From positions 1 to 47,328 of the IMG/VR virus record IMGVR_UViG_3300005264_000007: DNA of 47,328 bases; one strand, given 5' to 3'. Numbering within the stretch: the first letter of the stretch is position 1; every line of letters begins with the position of its first letter. Below, in pieces: positions 31,766 to 38,946 of the stretch. This DNA is from a virus. The notes beneath the pieces are model-generated. The model had not been told where the DNA came from. It worked only from the letters and a program-made list of their open reading frames with translations, and did not search any database. The position numbers and the translations under genes are program-made.

Positions 31766-32125
31766 ATGATTAACCTTATTAATTCATTCACATTTAGGCA
31801 AGTAATAAAACAACATAAACGTGCATTTATCTGTTTTGGCACACGACAACTTAAAGCAAAGAGGAATAAGTTAGCGAATTTAAGCAACTCGCCGTCCACT
31901 TCCTCTTATAAACAAAGGGTCAGGTCTACTAGCGATAGAGTTACAACTAAGCCCAACATAAAGGCGAAAGTATTGCGGTACAAGCTAAATACCGTTGTGA
32001 CAACCTTCTTTGAAATAAAGCTAGGGGCTGTAAAATTACCACAAATAGTGGTGACTAGAACAAGGGAAATAAGCGGTGATACCAAGTGTAACAACTTGGA
32101 GGGTAAAGTTAGAGCAATACGCTGA
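31766..32125 (+). CDS. Doubtful basic protein, up to 119 aa
   Basis: The frame is open over 119 codons but has no ribosome site, and its ATG lies at the likely transcription start of the promoter just before. The product would be Lys/Arg/Thr-rich (LKAKRNKLANLS, then KPNIKAKVLRYKL) without a recognised fold. The 300 bases may instead be an untranslated leader or a small RNA. Listed because nothing else explains the interval. Confidence 0.3.
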   Translation: MINLINSFTFRQVIKQHKRAFICFGTRQLKAKRNKLANLSNSPSTSSYKQRVRSTSDRVTTKPNIKAKVLRYKLNTVVTTFFEIKLGAVKLPQIVVTRTREISGDTKCNNLEGKVRAIR

Positions 32126-32255
32126 TGTACGAGTTCTTGGAAAGGTTGAAATAATACCTAAAACTGAAAGGGTTGCACCTGAGGGGACGCTAAAGCTAAC
32201 CTCTGAGTACTTTACCCTTCTTATTGGAAGAGTTATGTCCAAAATTACAGGTTGA
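32076..32255 (+). CDS. Small early protein, GTG start, 59 aa
   Basis: A GTG at 32076 with AAGGG about ten bases upstream opens a 59-residue frame. It reads IPSVTTWRVKLEQYADVRVL, then PKTERVAPEGTLKLTSEYF and LLIGRVMSKITG. Alternating strands look like a real small beta-rich protein. The stop lies 19 bases before the next GTG. It overlaps the doubtful frame before it by 50 bases in another phase. Confidence 0.5.
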   Translation: MIPSVTTWRVKLEQYADVRVLGKVEIIPKTERVAPEGTLKLTSEYFTLLIGRVMSKITG

Positions 32256-32274
32256 CCTGATTACAGGAGGTTAA

Positions 32275-32559
32275 GTGAAAGCTAGAAAGTACAGCAAGAA
32301 GTTTACCAAAAAGTACAAAGTAGAGATTGAGATGATAAGAGCACACAAAGAGAAGTTCGGAGATCAGAGACTTTGTGACAAGTTGGTGTCAGAGGATATG
32401 GCAGACAATTGGCCACGACTAACAGGCACAACTAAGCAGATTACTTGGGCATCAAAGATTAGAAGAAAGCTAGTGCATGGTGGGCTAGTAGGTATAAACG
32501 AATTAATGGATAAACTTTCATCATCATGGTGGATAGAAAACAGGAGAATAACAGAATGA
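32275..32559 (+). CDS. WWIxNR-motif protein A, 94 aa
   Basis: GTG start with AGGAGG upstream. A basic N-terminus (KYSKKFTKKYKVEIEM) precedes LTGTTKQITWASKIRRKL and a final SSSWWIENRRITE. That pair of motifs, TKQ-x-xWA-x-x-IR and WWI-x-NR, is a small family often found near phage replication genes, of unknown activity. The next gene has the same pair, so the two are tandem paralogs with ATGA overlap. Confidence 0.7.
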   Translation: MKARKYSKKFTKKYKVEIEMIRAHKEKFGDQRLCDKLVSEDMADNWPRLTGTTKQITWASKIRRKLVHGGLVGINELMDKLSSSWWIENRRITE

Positions 32560-32825
32560 ACTTTAACGAATTACCAGAATTAACAGGGTCACCAAAACAG
32601 GTTGCTTGGGGCGTGAATTGCAGGTCAGACTTATTTGATGATTGCTCACTAGATGTCCTAATGAATGAGACAGAAGCTAAATGGTGGATTGCTAACAGGG
32701 GCGGAGAGTTCCTTAAAGGTTATGTTTCCAACAATGGGCAGTTATCTGAAGGACCTAAGCCTAAAACACAACTAGACAGAATCGAGACTTCACTAAAACT
32801 GATAATTAAGCACCTAGCTATCTAA
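32556..32825 (+). CDS. WWIxNR-motif protein B, 89 aa
   Basis: The ATG at 32556 overlaps the stop of its paralog. It has LTGSPKQVAWGVNCRSDLF and ETEAKWWIANRG, the same motifs as the preceding protein, but a different C-terminal tail (KPKTQLDRIETSLKLIIKHLAI), probably a helix. It lacks the basic N-terminal leader. Function unknown; the core motif suggests DNA or nucleotide binding. Confidence 0.7.
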   Translation: MNFNELPELTGSPKQVAWGVNCRSDLFDDCSLDVLMNETEAKWWIANRGGEFLKGYVSNNGQLSEGPKPKTQLDRIETSLKLIIKHLAI

Positions 32826-32885
32826 TTATTATATTTGCAATGACAAGTTGCTTACACTTACTATTTGTACATAGAAATAACAATC

Positions 32886-32904
32886 GTGCTTAACATAACA
32901 GCAC
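32886..32904 (+). promoter_or_regulatory. Leader inverted repeat before the clamp-like gene
   Basis: GTGCT and AGCAC face each other across nine bases, in the 97-base gap ahead of the clamp-like gene and just before its AAGGAG ribosome site. Upstream, TTGCAA, 18 bases, TACTAT is a weak promoter candidate. Possible regulation of the replication cassette. Confidence 0.3.
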
Positions 32905-32922
32905 TTACAAGGAGCAAAACCA

Positions 32923-33501
32923 ATGGTTACAATTAATCCAAACACGTTTGAGGCAATGTCAAAGGCGTTCTACGCTGTAGACAAGAATGACCTTAGACCA
33001 ATGTTACAACATATTGAGATAGTCAAGGTTGACGACAAAGCTGTGATAACCTCATCTAATGGTTACATAGCTTTTAAAAAGCAAGTAATGGACGATGGTT
33101 TACAGCAGATACTTAGCAATGTTGGTGGCAAGATGTATATCCATGTAGACCAATGGCCAGCACTAAAGTTGATTGCAAAGTCAAAGTATGCGGTTGAGGC
33201 TTCTTGTGGTGACGACCTACTTACTACCAGTATTGCTAACGTGAAGTTGAGTAATGTTAATGAGTACCCTGACATCGACAAGATTATGACTAAGATGAAA
33301 GGTGAAACACTAGGCACTATCACTTTCAATCAGAAGCAACTAGAAGCACTTTGTAAGGCACTTGTTAGAAAGAGTACAAAGACACAGACAATTACAATGA
33401 CTATCCCTACGAGCGACACACAAGCTATGGTTGTTACTTCTACGGATGAGACTGAGACATCGATGTTGATGCCCATTAAGTTAAACAAAGAGGAGAAATA
33501 G
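32923..33501 (+). CDS. Sliding-clamp-like (DnaN-type) protein, 192 aa
   Basis: The N-terminal half has the clamp-fold pattern: LRPMLQHIEIVKVDDKAVIT, then SSNGYIAFKK (the 'ATDGHRLA' place in DnaN). The segment ALKLIAKSKYAVEAS and the end VVTSTDETETSMLMPIKL resemble the closing strands of DnaN. At 192 residues it is half the length of a bacterial beta clamp and below PCNA. It would hold host polymerase or phage factors on DNA, probably as a multimer. First gene of the replication cassette. Confidence 0.65.
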   Translation: MVTINPNTFEAMSKAFYAVDKNDLRPMLQHIEIVKVDDKAVITSSNGYIAFKKQVMDDGLQQILSNVGGKMYIHVDQWPALKLIAKSKYAVEASCGDDLLTTSIANVKLSNVNEYPDIDKIMTKMKGETLGTITFNQKQLEALCKALVRKSTKTQTITMTIPTSDTQAMVVTSTDETETSMLMPIKLNKEEK

Positions 33502-33503
33502 TT

Positions 33504-34163
33504 ATGATAAATTGTGCTTATGATTGTGAAACCGCAGAGAACAGTAGGGCAGTAGGTTGGATAGACAAGATCCACCTCTCCGCACCTTCCAATTACAAAG
33601 ATCCGGTAAAGATCAAAGCTTACCTTGACGATCAGAGAGCTAAACTTTTGAGTAAATCTGCTCTAAGTTGGTGGACAGCTAGAATTGTATCAATAGCAAT
33701 CGTCAACATCAATGACCTTACTGATGTTAGGTATTGCTTTAATGTTAATGAGAAGGAATTGCTGAAGGATATTGCGGTTCAACTCTCTGATGTATCACAC
33801 CTTTACGGCAAGACTTCTAACACTTTTGACCAACCAATGTTAGTTGGTAGGTTCTTAGCTAACAATTTGCCAGTGCCTACAGTGTTGAAGCAAAAGAATA
33901 CAGACATTGACAACTACTTCGGTTGGTCTAGTCAATCAAGCCAGAGAGGTTCACTTGATGCTTATCTGTACGGGTTAGACTTGGAAGGTAAGCCTATGAA
34001 GGGCTCAATGGTGCCCAAGATGTTTGCAAAGTACTTGGTCAACCTAGCACTAAAAAAGAATCCAGAAGATCAAGAGCACTTTCTGAGAGAGTTAAAGGAG
34101 TACAACATCTTTGACAGTATGGCAGTAGCTCAAATAGTTCGTAAATATGAGGGGATAGAATGA
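33504..34163 (+). CDS. 3'-5' exonuclease, PolB/DnaQ-type, 219 aa
   Basis: Exo I is AYDCETA (Asp7, Glu9). Exo II is GKTSNTFDQPMLVGRFL (Asn106, Asp109). A middle SLDAYLYGLDL and Exo III YNIFDSMAVAQIV (Asp204) complete the DEDD set. The sequence follows the predicted-3'-5'-exonuclease-of-PolB family, which proofreads or processes ends without a polymerase domain. It overlaps the nucleotidyltransferase-like gene by four bases. Confidence 0.82.
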   Translation: MINCAYDCETAENSRAVGWIDKIHLSAPSNYKDPVKIKAYLDDQRAKLLSKSALSWWTARIVSIAIVNINDLTDVRYCFNVNEKELLKDIAVQLSDVSHLYGKTSNTFDQPMLVGRFLANNLPVPTVLKQKNTDIDNYFGWSSQSSQRGSLDAYLYGLDLEGKPMKGSMVPKMFAKYLVNLALKKNPEDQEHFLRELKEYNIFDSMAVAQIVRKYEGIE

Positions 34164-34579
34164 GATTTACAGAGGCATTATACTACTCTCTAGCAACTAA
34201 AAAGAGATACCCTCACTATACACTTTGTGGAAGTGTAGCTTTGATACTTGCAGGAAAAATACCAGTTCGTGACGTTGGAGACATTGACTTTGTAACAAAT
34301 GAAAGATTTGTTAACATTTCAGAACTACTTATAGAGACAGGTTCAGAACATTATTCTGATGTAATTGAGAACGATGGTTACAGATGTGTAAATATAAAAA
34401 ACAGATGTGGCGTTAATGGTGTTTGGTCATACAGTTTATTTATCTTTCCAGATAATGTGATAATAAACAAAACAAACCAAACCATAAAGTTAGAATTGCA
34501 AAGTGTTGATGACATATTGAAATACAAAAAACAATATAACAGACATAAGGACAGGCAAGATATAAAGGAGTTGCAATGA
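34160..34579 (+). CDS. Nucleotidyltransferase-fold (MNT-like) protein, 139 aa
   Basis: The N-terminus has the pol-beta-superfamily pattern: YTLCGSVALILAGKIPVRDVG, with Gly-Ser at 24-25, then DIDFVTN with Asp41 and Asp43. These place a GS motif and the metal-binding DxD as in AbiEii or MNT proteins. The second half is beta-helical, with a KYKKQYNRHKDRQD end. It lies inside the recombination cassette, stop-start coupled to both neighbours. It might modify nucleic acid or a protein; substrate unknown. Confidence 0.7.
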   Translation: MRFTEALYYSLATKKRYPHYTLCGSVALILAGKIPVRDVGDIDFVTNERFVNISELLIETGSEHYSDVIENDGYRCVNIKNRCGVNGVWSYSLFIFPDNVIINKTNQTIKLELQSVDDILKYKKQYNRHKDRQDIKELQ

Positions 34580-35253
34580 GAAGTAGCAAAGACATAAAAA
34601 CCAAGTGGCCCAACATTTTATTGCAAGGGTTGTCTGGTGTAGGCAAGACACATTATTTAGGTACAGTTAGTAAGCATAAAAAGTTACTCATATTAGATTG
34701 TGAGTCGGGACTTGCAACTATACGAGGTTGTGAATTTAACTATGAAGAGATATTCAACTTCAAAGAGTTCGAGAATGCTATCGAATGGTATATGTTAAAT
34801 GCTAAGAAACACAAGTTTGATTACTTGGTCATGGATAGTATTAGTAGGTTACAAGCACTACTTTATGACTCAATAGTGAAGACAGGTCAGAAAGCTTCGT
34901 TTGATGATTTTGCACTACTTCTAGCTAAACTTAGAAAGATATGTGAACTGATTACAAGAAAGTTTCCTACTCCTGTAATAGTCACAACAATGGTTAGTAT
35001 GAGTAAGGATGAAGTGACAGGTGGTTATAAGTTATTCCCTACTTTATCAGGTTCATTTAAAGCAGAGTTGAATGGTTATTTTGACATTACCTTAATGTTA
35101 ATGGCAGGCCTAGATAAAAACAATAAAACTAAGTATTGGTCGCAAACACAGTCAGACCGAACTTGTAACTGTAAGAGCAGGTATCAACCATTAGAGAGAG
35201 AGATACCTAGTGACTTTAAAACTATTATGAAGTTGATGGAGTCGCAAAAGTGA
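34576..35253 (+). CDS. Sak4-like RecA-fold ATPase, 225 aa
   Basis: The P-loop GLSGVGKT (residues 18-25), Walker B FDYLVMDSISR (Asp87) and the following TPVIVTTMVSM match the AAA/RecA-type Sak4 family of phage single-strand annealing ATPases. A late TGGYKLFPTLSG and a terminal SDFKTIMKLME are also in that style. Such proteins work with a phage SSB, which follows after the homing endonuclease. It overlaps the nucleotidyltransferase-like gene (ATGA). Confidence 0.78.
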   Translation: MRSSKDIKTKWPNILLQGLSGVGKTHYLGTVSKHKKLLILDCESGLATIRGCEFNYEEIFNFKEFENAIEWYMLNAKKHKFDYLVMDSISRLQALLYDSIVKTGQKASFDDFALLLAKLRKICELITRKFPTPVIVTTMVSMSKDEVTGGYKLFPTLSGSFKAELNGYFDITLMLMAGLDKNNKTKYWSQTQSDRTCNCKSRYQPLEREIPSDFKTIMKLMESQK

Positions 35254-35750
35254 AAGGTGAAAAACATCATGGCATGTCTTACAGTAGGATTTACGCTTGT
35301 TGGAAGAATATGAGAATGCGTTGTACTTATGAGAAGTACAGGGACTTCCATAGATACGGTGGTAGAGGTATTAAAGTTTGTGATCGTTGGTCTGTTAAGT
35401 TTCTTAACTTTTATGAGGACATGGGCGACATTCCAAAAGGACATACTTTAGATAGAATAGATAATGATAAAAATTACACACCAGACAATTGCAGGTGGTC
35501 TACACCTAAAGAGCAAGCTGCTAATAGAACGCAACCCGAGTTCAGAAGCAACAACACATCAGGCTTTGTTGGTATAGATAAGAATAAAGGAAAGTGGAGA
35601 GCTAGGTTTGCACATAAATGCAAAACATACGACCTTGGTTACTTCCCTACAAGGCAAGAAGCTATAGACGAAAGAGAGAAAGTTTATTTTAAAATAGTTG
35701 GTAAACATTCAGTTAATTTAGAACTGATTAAAACAAGGAGCATAACATGA
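35250..35750 (+). CDS. HNH homing endonuclease with AP2 DNA-binding domain, 166 aa
   Basis: GTG start overlaps the Sak4 stop. The N-terminal half is the CWKNMRMRCTYEKYRDFHRYGGRGI-like HNH module with VCDRW, HTLDRIDND and YTPDNCRW. The C-terminal half (TSGFVGIDKNKGKWRARF, then CKTYDLGYFPTRQEA) is an AP2-type DNA-binding domain. This pairing is the usual free-standing homing endonuclease of phages. It interrupts the Sak4-SSB pair without breaking either gene and is fitted with coupled starts on both sides. Confidence 0.9.
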   Translation: MKGEKHHGMSYSRIYACWKNMRMRCTYEKYRDFHRYGGRGIKVCDRWSVKFLNFYEDMGDIPKGHTLDRIDNDKNYTPDNCRWSTPKEQAANRTQPEFRSNNTSGFVGIDKNKGKWRARFAHKCKTYDLGYFPTRQEAIDEREKVYFKIVGKHSVNLELIKTRSIT

Positions 35751-36301
35751 GCAGATTTAAAGTAACGAAAGAGGAACTGAAGGAAGCTAAGAAGAGTGGG
35801 TTTTTTGAGCTAACAGACGGACGAACTTACAAGTTTATCGTTAATGAAGTTGAAGAGAAGGACGATGACAACATTCTAGTTAAAACAACTATACTTGCTT
35901 GTGAGCAGGACAGTGAAGCAGAAGGAATGAACTATAACATCTTCTACGGCAATAGTGACTTTGCTCAAGCTGAGTTTATTAGGTTTATGCAGTTGTTCTT
36001 CACAGAGGAAGTGTTGATGGAAGGTATCCTACCTACACAGTTAATCAGTTGCGTATTCACAGGAACAGCAAAGGGTACATCTTCAAAGAAAGATCCGACT
36101 AAGATCTTTATGAACTTGAGAAAGCTAGAAGCTTGCGGTTCAGGTTCAACAAGTGACGTGCCAGACTTTAGTGAAGAGGAAACAGAAGTTGAAGTTCCAA
36201 CTAAGACTGATGCTGAGTTGTTAAAGGAAGCTAAAGCAGACCAAGCGAAAGAAGACGTAGAAGACTTCGGTAAAACTAAAAGTGATACAGGTTTATTTTA
36301 A
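35747..36301 (+). CDS. Single-stranded DNA-binding-like protein, 184 aa
   Basis: The first 125 residues are an OB-like strand pattern: FELTDGRTYKFIVNEVEEKD, NILVKTTILACEQD, LISCVFTGTAKG and KIFMNLRKLEAC. The last 50 are very acidic and flexible (PDFSEEETEVEVP and on) and end in DTGLF, like the acidic C-terminal hook of SSB proteins. It follows the Sak4-like ATPase, with which such SSBs work. The call is by layout, not by a named motif. Confidence 0.65.
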   Translation: MSRFKVTKEELKEAKKSGFFELTDGRTYKFIVNEVEEKDDDNILVKTTILACEQDSEAEGMNYNIFYGNSDFAQAEFIRFMQLFFTEEVLMEGILPTQLISCVFTGTAKGTSSKKDPTKIFMNLRKLEACGSGSTSDVPDFSEEETEVEVPTKTDAELLKEAKADQAKEDVEDFGKTKSDTGLF

Positions 36302-37279
36302 GTGAAAGATTGTAGGTACTACTCACACGTTGATAGGCAAGGTACGTTTCGATGTAACCAACTTATCTCTATTGGGCAAGTGCTTACAATGGTTCGCAAT
36401 TTAGGGCAAGACGTTGAGCAATTTTACACAATCCAAAGTTACTCTCCGAACGCAGATTTAATGTCTTGCCCTATTTATATAGATATTGATTCGCCAGACT
36501 TATACGAAGCGTATAATCAAACTAAGTGTGCAATTGAAGCTATTAGGCACATGGGGATAGAGATTGATGTGCATGTTTGGTTTAGTGGTTCAAAGGGCTT
36601 TCACATCATCCTACCTTACATAGTCAATGGTAGCAGGTGTTTCGAGTATGTCAGAGAGATTGTGAAAGAGTTTACCAGTGATGCTGATATGTCAGTTTAC
36701 ACCAACAGGAGAATGTGGAGAGTTCAAGATACCATTAACAGTAAGTCAGGTATGTATAAAGTTTACCTTGGTGATTTGAGTAACCTTTCATTTGAAAAGG
36801 TTATTGAAATGGCGAAAGCAAACGAAGGGCTACCAATAAATATGACGGCCCAGAAGTGCAGTATTTTAGATGAGATTCTAGCAAGTATAAAGTTGCCTGT
36901 ATTTGATTGTAGCGTTAATCACGATTACTATTCTACTCCTTGCATTGATTGGTTGCTAGCTGAAAGAGTTACCACTAAGGGTAACAGACATCAAATAGCT
37001 TACGTCATTTGCAGGCACTTTTTCTTGATGGGTAAAACAAAACAGGACGCAGAAAAGTCTATTGAACAACTACCAATGTACAATGACAAAGCAAAGAAAC
37101 AATTTAGGACAATTCTGCGTTCTGTTTATACTCATGGGGCAAAAGGCATAAGTTGTAAGGGCATGGATGATTTCCTACAGGACTATTGCCATGGACTTTG
37201 CCCTTTTAATAACAATTGGAAAGTAGCAGACATATTTAAAGGCGGTGTGAAATGTTTAAGAAAGTATTCCCAAGGATAA
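36302..37279 (+). CDS. Archaeo-eukaryotic-type (AEP) primase, 325 aa
   Basis: GTG start. The three AEP motifs are in order: CPIYIDIDSPD (Asp61, Asp63), VWFSGSKGFHIILP (residues 92-105, with the SGxKGxH box), and a DADMSVYTNRRMWRVQ region with Asp and Arg. The C-terminal 130 residues have helical elements and several Cys (CRHFFLMG, HGAKGISCKG, DYCHGLC) that may bind zinc or iron. It would lay primers for phage DNA copying. No helicase domain is fused. The end overlaps the endolysin gene by 28 bases. Confidence 0.85.
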   Translation: MKDCRYYSHVDRQGTFRCNQLISIGQVLTMVRNLGQDVEQFYTIQSYSPNADLMSCPIYIDIDSPDLYEAYNQTKCAIEAIRHMGIEIDVHVWFSGSKGFHIILPYIVNGSRCFEYVREIVKEFTSDADMSVYTNRRMWRVQDTINSKSGMYKVYLGDLSNLSFEKVIEMAKANEGLPINMTAQKCSILDEILASIKLPVFDCSVNHDYYSTPCIDWLLAERVTTKGNRHQIAYVICRHFFLMGKTKQDAEKSIEQLPMYNDKAKKQFRTILRSVYTHGAKGISCKGMDDFLQDYCHGLCPFNNNWKVADIFKGGVKCLRKYSQG

Positions 37280-37773
37280 CCTTTATCATAGGGCACGATA
37301 AGTACAACCAAGGTGCAACATCAAAGTATGGTGATACTGAATATGCTTATTGGTCAGAAGTGCTAGCACCATTCAGACGAAGGAAGAACATCTATGTCCT
37401 TACTCGCAACAATGGTGGGAAGATAGGAGCGCATGAAAAGGCGGCAGAGATCCTTTCAGATATTGTGTTAGAGATGCACTTCAATGCATTTGATAAGAAG
37501 GTGTGCGGTTCTCAAGTACTCTATGGATTAAACAACAATTTTGAACTTGCAACTATAGTTAACCAAGTGGCAGTTGATGTTTTCATGAATAAGGACAGAG
37601 GCATCAAGAAGGTGGTCAATGGTGATAGAGGGTTTATTAATTTGAAGGGCAGAAAGAACACTGTTCTATGTGAGCCCTTTTTCGGTGACTCTAGTGACTG
37701 TGCTAACAAGGTAAAAGCTACCTACTACATTGAAGAGTTAATTGAAGTGATTACAGAAAGGTTTTACAAGTGA
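37252..37773 (+). CDS. N-acetylmuramoyl-L-alanine amidase (Amidase_3) endolysin, 173 aa
   Basis: The zinc and catalytic residues of Amidase_3 are visible: FIIGHDKYNQGA (His15), GDTEYAYW (Glu30), VLEMHFNAFD (His76), and VLCEPFFGDSS (Glu141). The length is that of a single-domain enzyme. There is no signal peptide, so it would need a holin or membrane rupture. The gene sits inside the replication operon, overlapping the primase and the VRR-NUC gene, far from the lysis-type cluster. Confidence 0.85.
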   Translation: MFKKVFPRITFIIGHDKYNQGATSKYGDTEYAYWSEVLAPFRRRKNIYVLTRNNGGKIGAHEKAAEILSDIVLEMHFNAFDKKVCGSQVLYGLNNNFELATIVNQVAVDVFMNKDRGIKKVVNGDRGFINLKGRKNTVLCEPFFGDSSDCANKVKATYYIEELIEVITERFYK

Positions 37774-38132
37774 CAGAGAAGCAACTAGAGACACAGATCC
37801 TAGACTTCCTATCATACTTGCCTAGTGGTTACTTTTTCAAAGTGAATAATACAGGTTTGTACGATCCGACTAAGAAGGTGTTTAGAAAGAACATGAACAA
37901 GCATATCCCATTAGGGGTTGCAGACATACTAGGTTGTTACAAAGGGGTGTTTGTTGCAATGGAAGTTAAGTTGCCATCGAACAAGAAGCGACCACAAGAG
38001 CAGATAGACTTCATTAATGTTATTAACAAAGGTGGCGGAGTCGCAGGCTTTGTGACTTCAATAAGTGAAGCACACAGCTTAATAGAAGAGATAACCAAAG
38101 AGCAGAACAAAGGAGTGTTAGATTATGAATAA
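37770..38132 (+). CDS. VRR-NUC domain nuclease, 120 aa
   Basis: The whole protein is one VRR-NUC domain: LETQILDFLSYLPSGYFFKV, then IPLGVADILGCYKGVFVAMEVKLP (the Asp and the Glu-x-Lys are the metal-binding core) and RPQEQIDFINVINKGGGVAGFV. Small phage VRR-NUC proteins act on branched or flapped DNA in replication or recombination. GTG start, coupled to the amidase gene. Confidence 0.88.
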   Translation: MTEKQLETQILDFLSYLPSGYFFKVNNTGLYDPTKKVFRKNMNKHIPLGVADILGCYKGVFVAMEVKLPSNKKRPQEQIDFINVINKGGGVAGFVTSISEAHSLIEEITKEQNKGVLDYE

Positions 38133-38346
38133 AGTAGGACTAGGATTAACAATGGCAAGAATGGCAAGCGACAAACTAGGGCTATCAAAACCTAGAGTTA
38201 AGAGTTCAGCAGAGCTAAAACTTGAAGGTGTGTCAATCATTGACGAGTACAAGCTGATTAAGCAGAAGCGGTCAAAGTTGTCAGCTACTTGTAGGCACAT
38301 GGTTGTAGCGATGGTGGACATGCAGATTGCAAAGGATAAGAAATGA
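38125..38346 (+). CDS. Early hypothetical protein, 73 aa
   Basis: A helical product with LGLTMARMASDKLGLSKPRV at the start and a basic IKQKRSKLSATCRHMVVAMV near the end. No membrane span or zinc set. Overlaps the VRR-NUC gene by eight bases and the next gene by four. Function unknown. Confidence 0.65.
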   Translation: MNKVGLGLTMARMASDKLGLSKPRVKSSAELKLEGVSIIDEYKLIKQKRSKLSATCRHMVVAMVDMQIAKDKK

Positions 38347-38639
38347 TTGAGCTAAAGGTGGGCCCAGAGTATTTAAACTCGGACGGCAAGGTTGTAACAG
38401 TTAAGTATATAGGTGCTGTTAGCATAGTTCACGAACTAGGAATATGTGTATACCTATCGTCAAGGCAGTTTGCTGAAAACAATTGGACACTTCCAGTTGA
38501 GAAACCAAAACCTAAGAAGCTGTATGCTTATATTGCAAGGTTAGGTGGTGATCATTGGATAGTCTTTCATCCTAGTGAGTACAATGATTATGTTAGGCAA
38601 CCTGAATACGATATTGAGTTTCCATTGGATGGGGAATAA
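38343..38639 (+). CDS. Early hypothetical protein, 98 aa
   Basis: A beta-rich, small fold: YLNSDGKVVTVKYIGAVSIV, LGICVYLSSRQFAE, and LYAYIARLGGDHWIVFHPSE. It is slightly aromatic and ends in FPLDGE. One base before the membrane micro-peptide. No family was recognised; may be a host-acting protein. Confidence 0.65.
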   Translation: MIELKVGPEYLNSDGKVVTVKYIGAVSIVHELGICVYLSSRQFAENNWTLPVEKPKPKKLYAYIARLGGDHWIVFHPSEYNDYVRQPEYDIEFPLDGE

Positions 38640-38705
38640 ATGATGTACTTAATAGCAGGAAGTTTAAATGTAGTAGTTGGCGTAATGCTTATATGTTTTT
38701 TGTGA
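38640..38705 (+). CDS. Micro membrane peptide, 21 aa
   Basis: A frame begins one base after the preceding stop and encodes MMYLIAGSLNVVVGVMLICF plus one Leu, all hydrophobic. It is the third single-span micro-peptide of the plus arm. No strong ribosome site is seen, so translation would depend on coupling. Confidence 0.4.
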   Translation: MMYLIAGSLNVVVGVMLICFL

Positions 38706-38715
38706 TGGAGTTAAG

Positions 38716-38943
38716 ATGACTTTTGAAGAGTTTGAACTAATACAGCTAGAAAATTATCCATATAAAACGGATGCGAGAATACTTGCACAATTCGCTTGGA
38801 AACAACAACAGCAAGAGATCAACAAACTTAAGCAAGAAAATGAGCGATTGAAAAAAGCACTAGAAGAAATTGCTAACGGCCATTTACATGAAAAAGTTTC
38901 TGAGTCGATAGCTAGGCAAGCGTTGAAACAATTGGAGGAGTAA
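38716..38943 (+). CDS. Coiled-coil protein, 75 aa
   Basis: The start follows GGAG by seven bases. The product has TFEEFELIQLENYPYKTDAR and then a strong leucine-zipper-like helix (WKQQQQEINKLKQENERLKK). It may dimerise. It lies three bases before the Cys-rich gene. Function unknown; the coil resembles phage proteins that clamp host factors. Confidence 0.7.
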   Translation: MTFEEFELIQLENYPYKTDARILAQFAWKQQQQEINKLKQENERLKKALEEIANGHLHEKVSESIARQALKQLEE

Positions 38944-38946
38944 GGG

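Noticed and set aside
31636-32242. Minus-strand frames opposite the early operon
   Set aside because: They oppose the direction of all neighbours and have no ribosome site. Their hydrophobic Leu/Val/Phe-rich products look like shadows.
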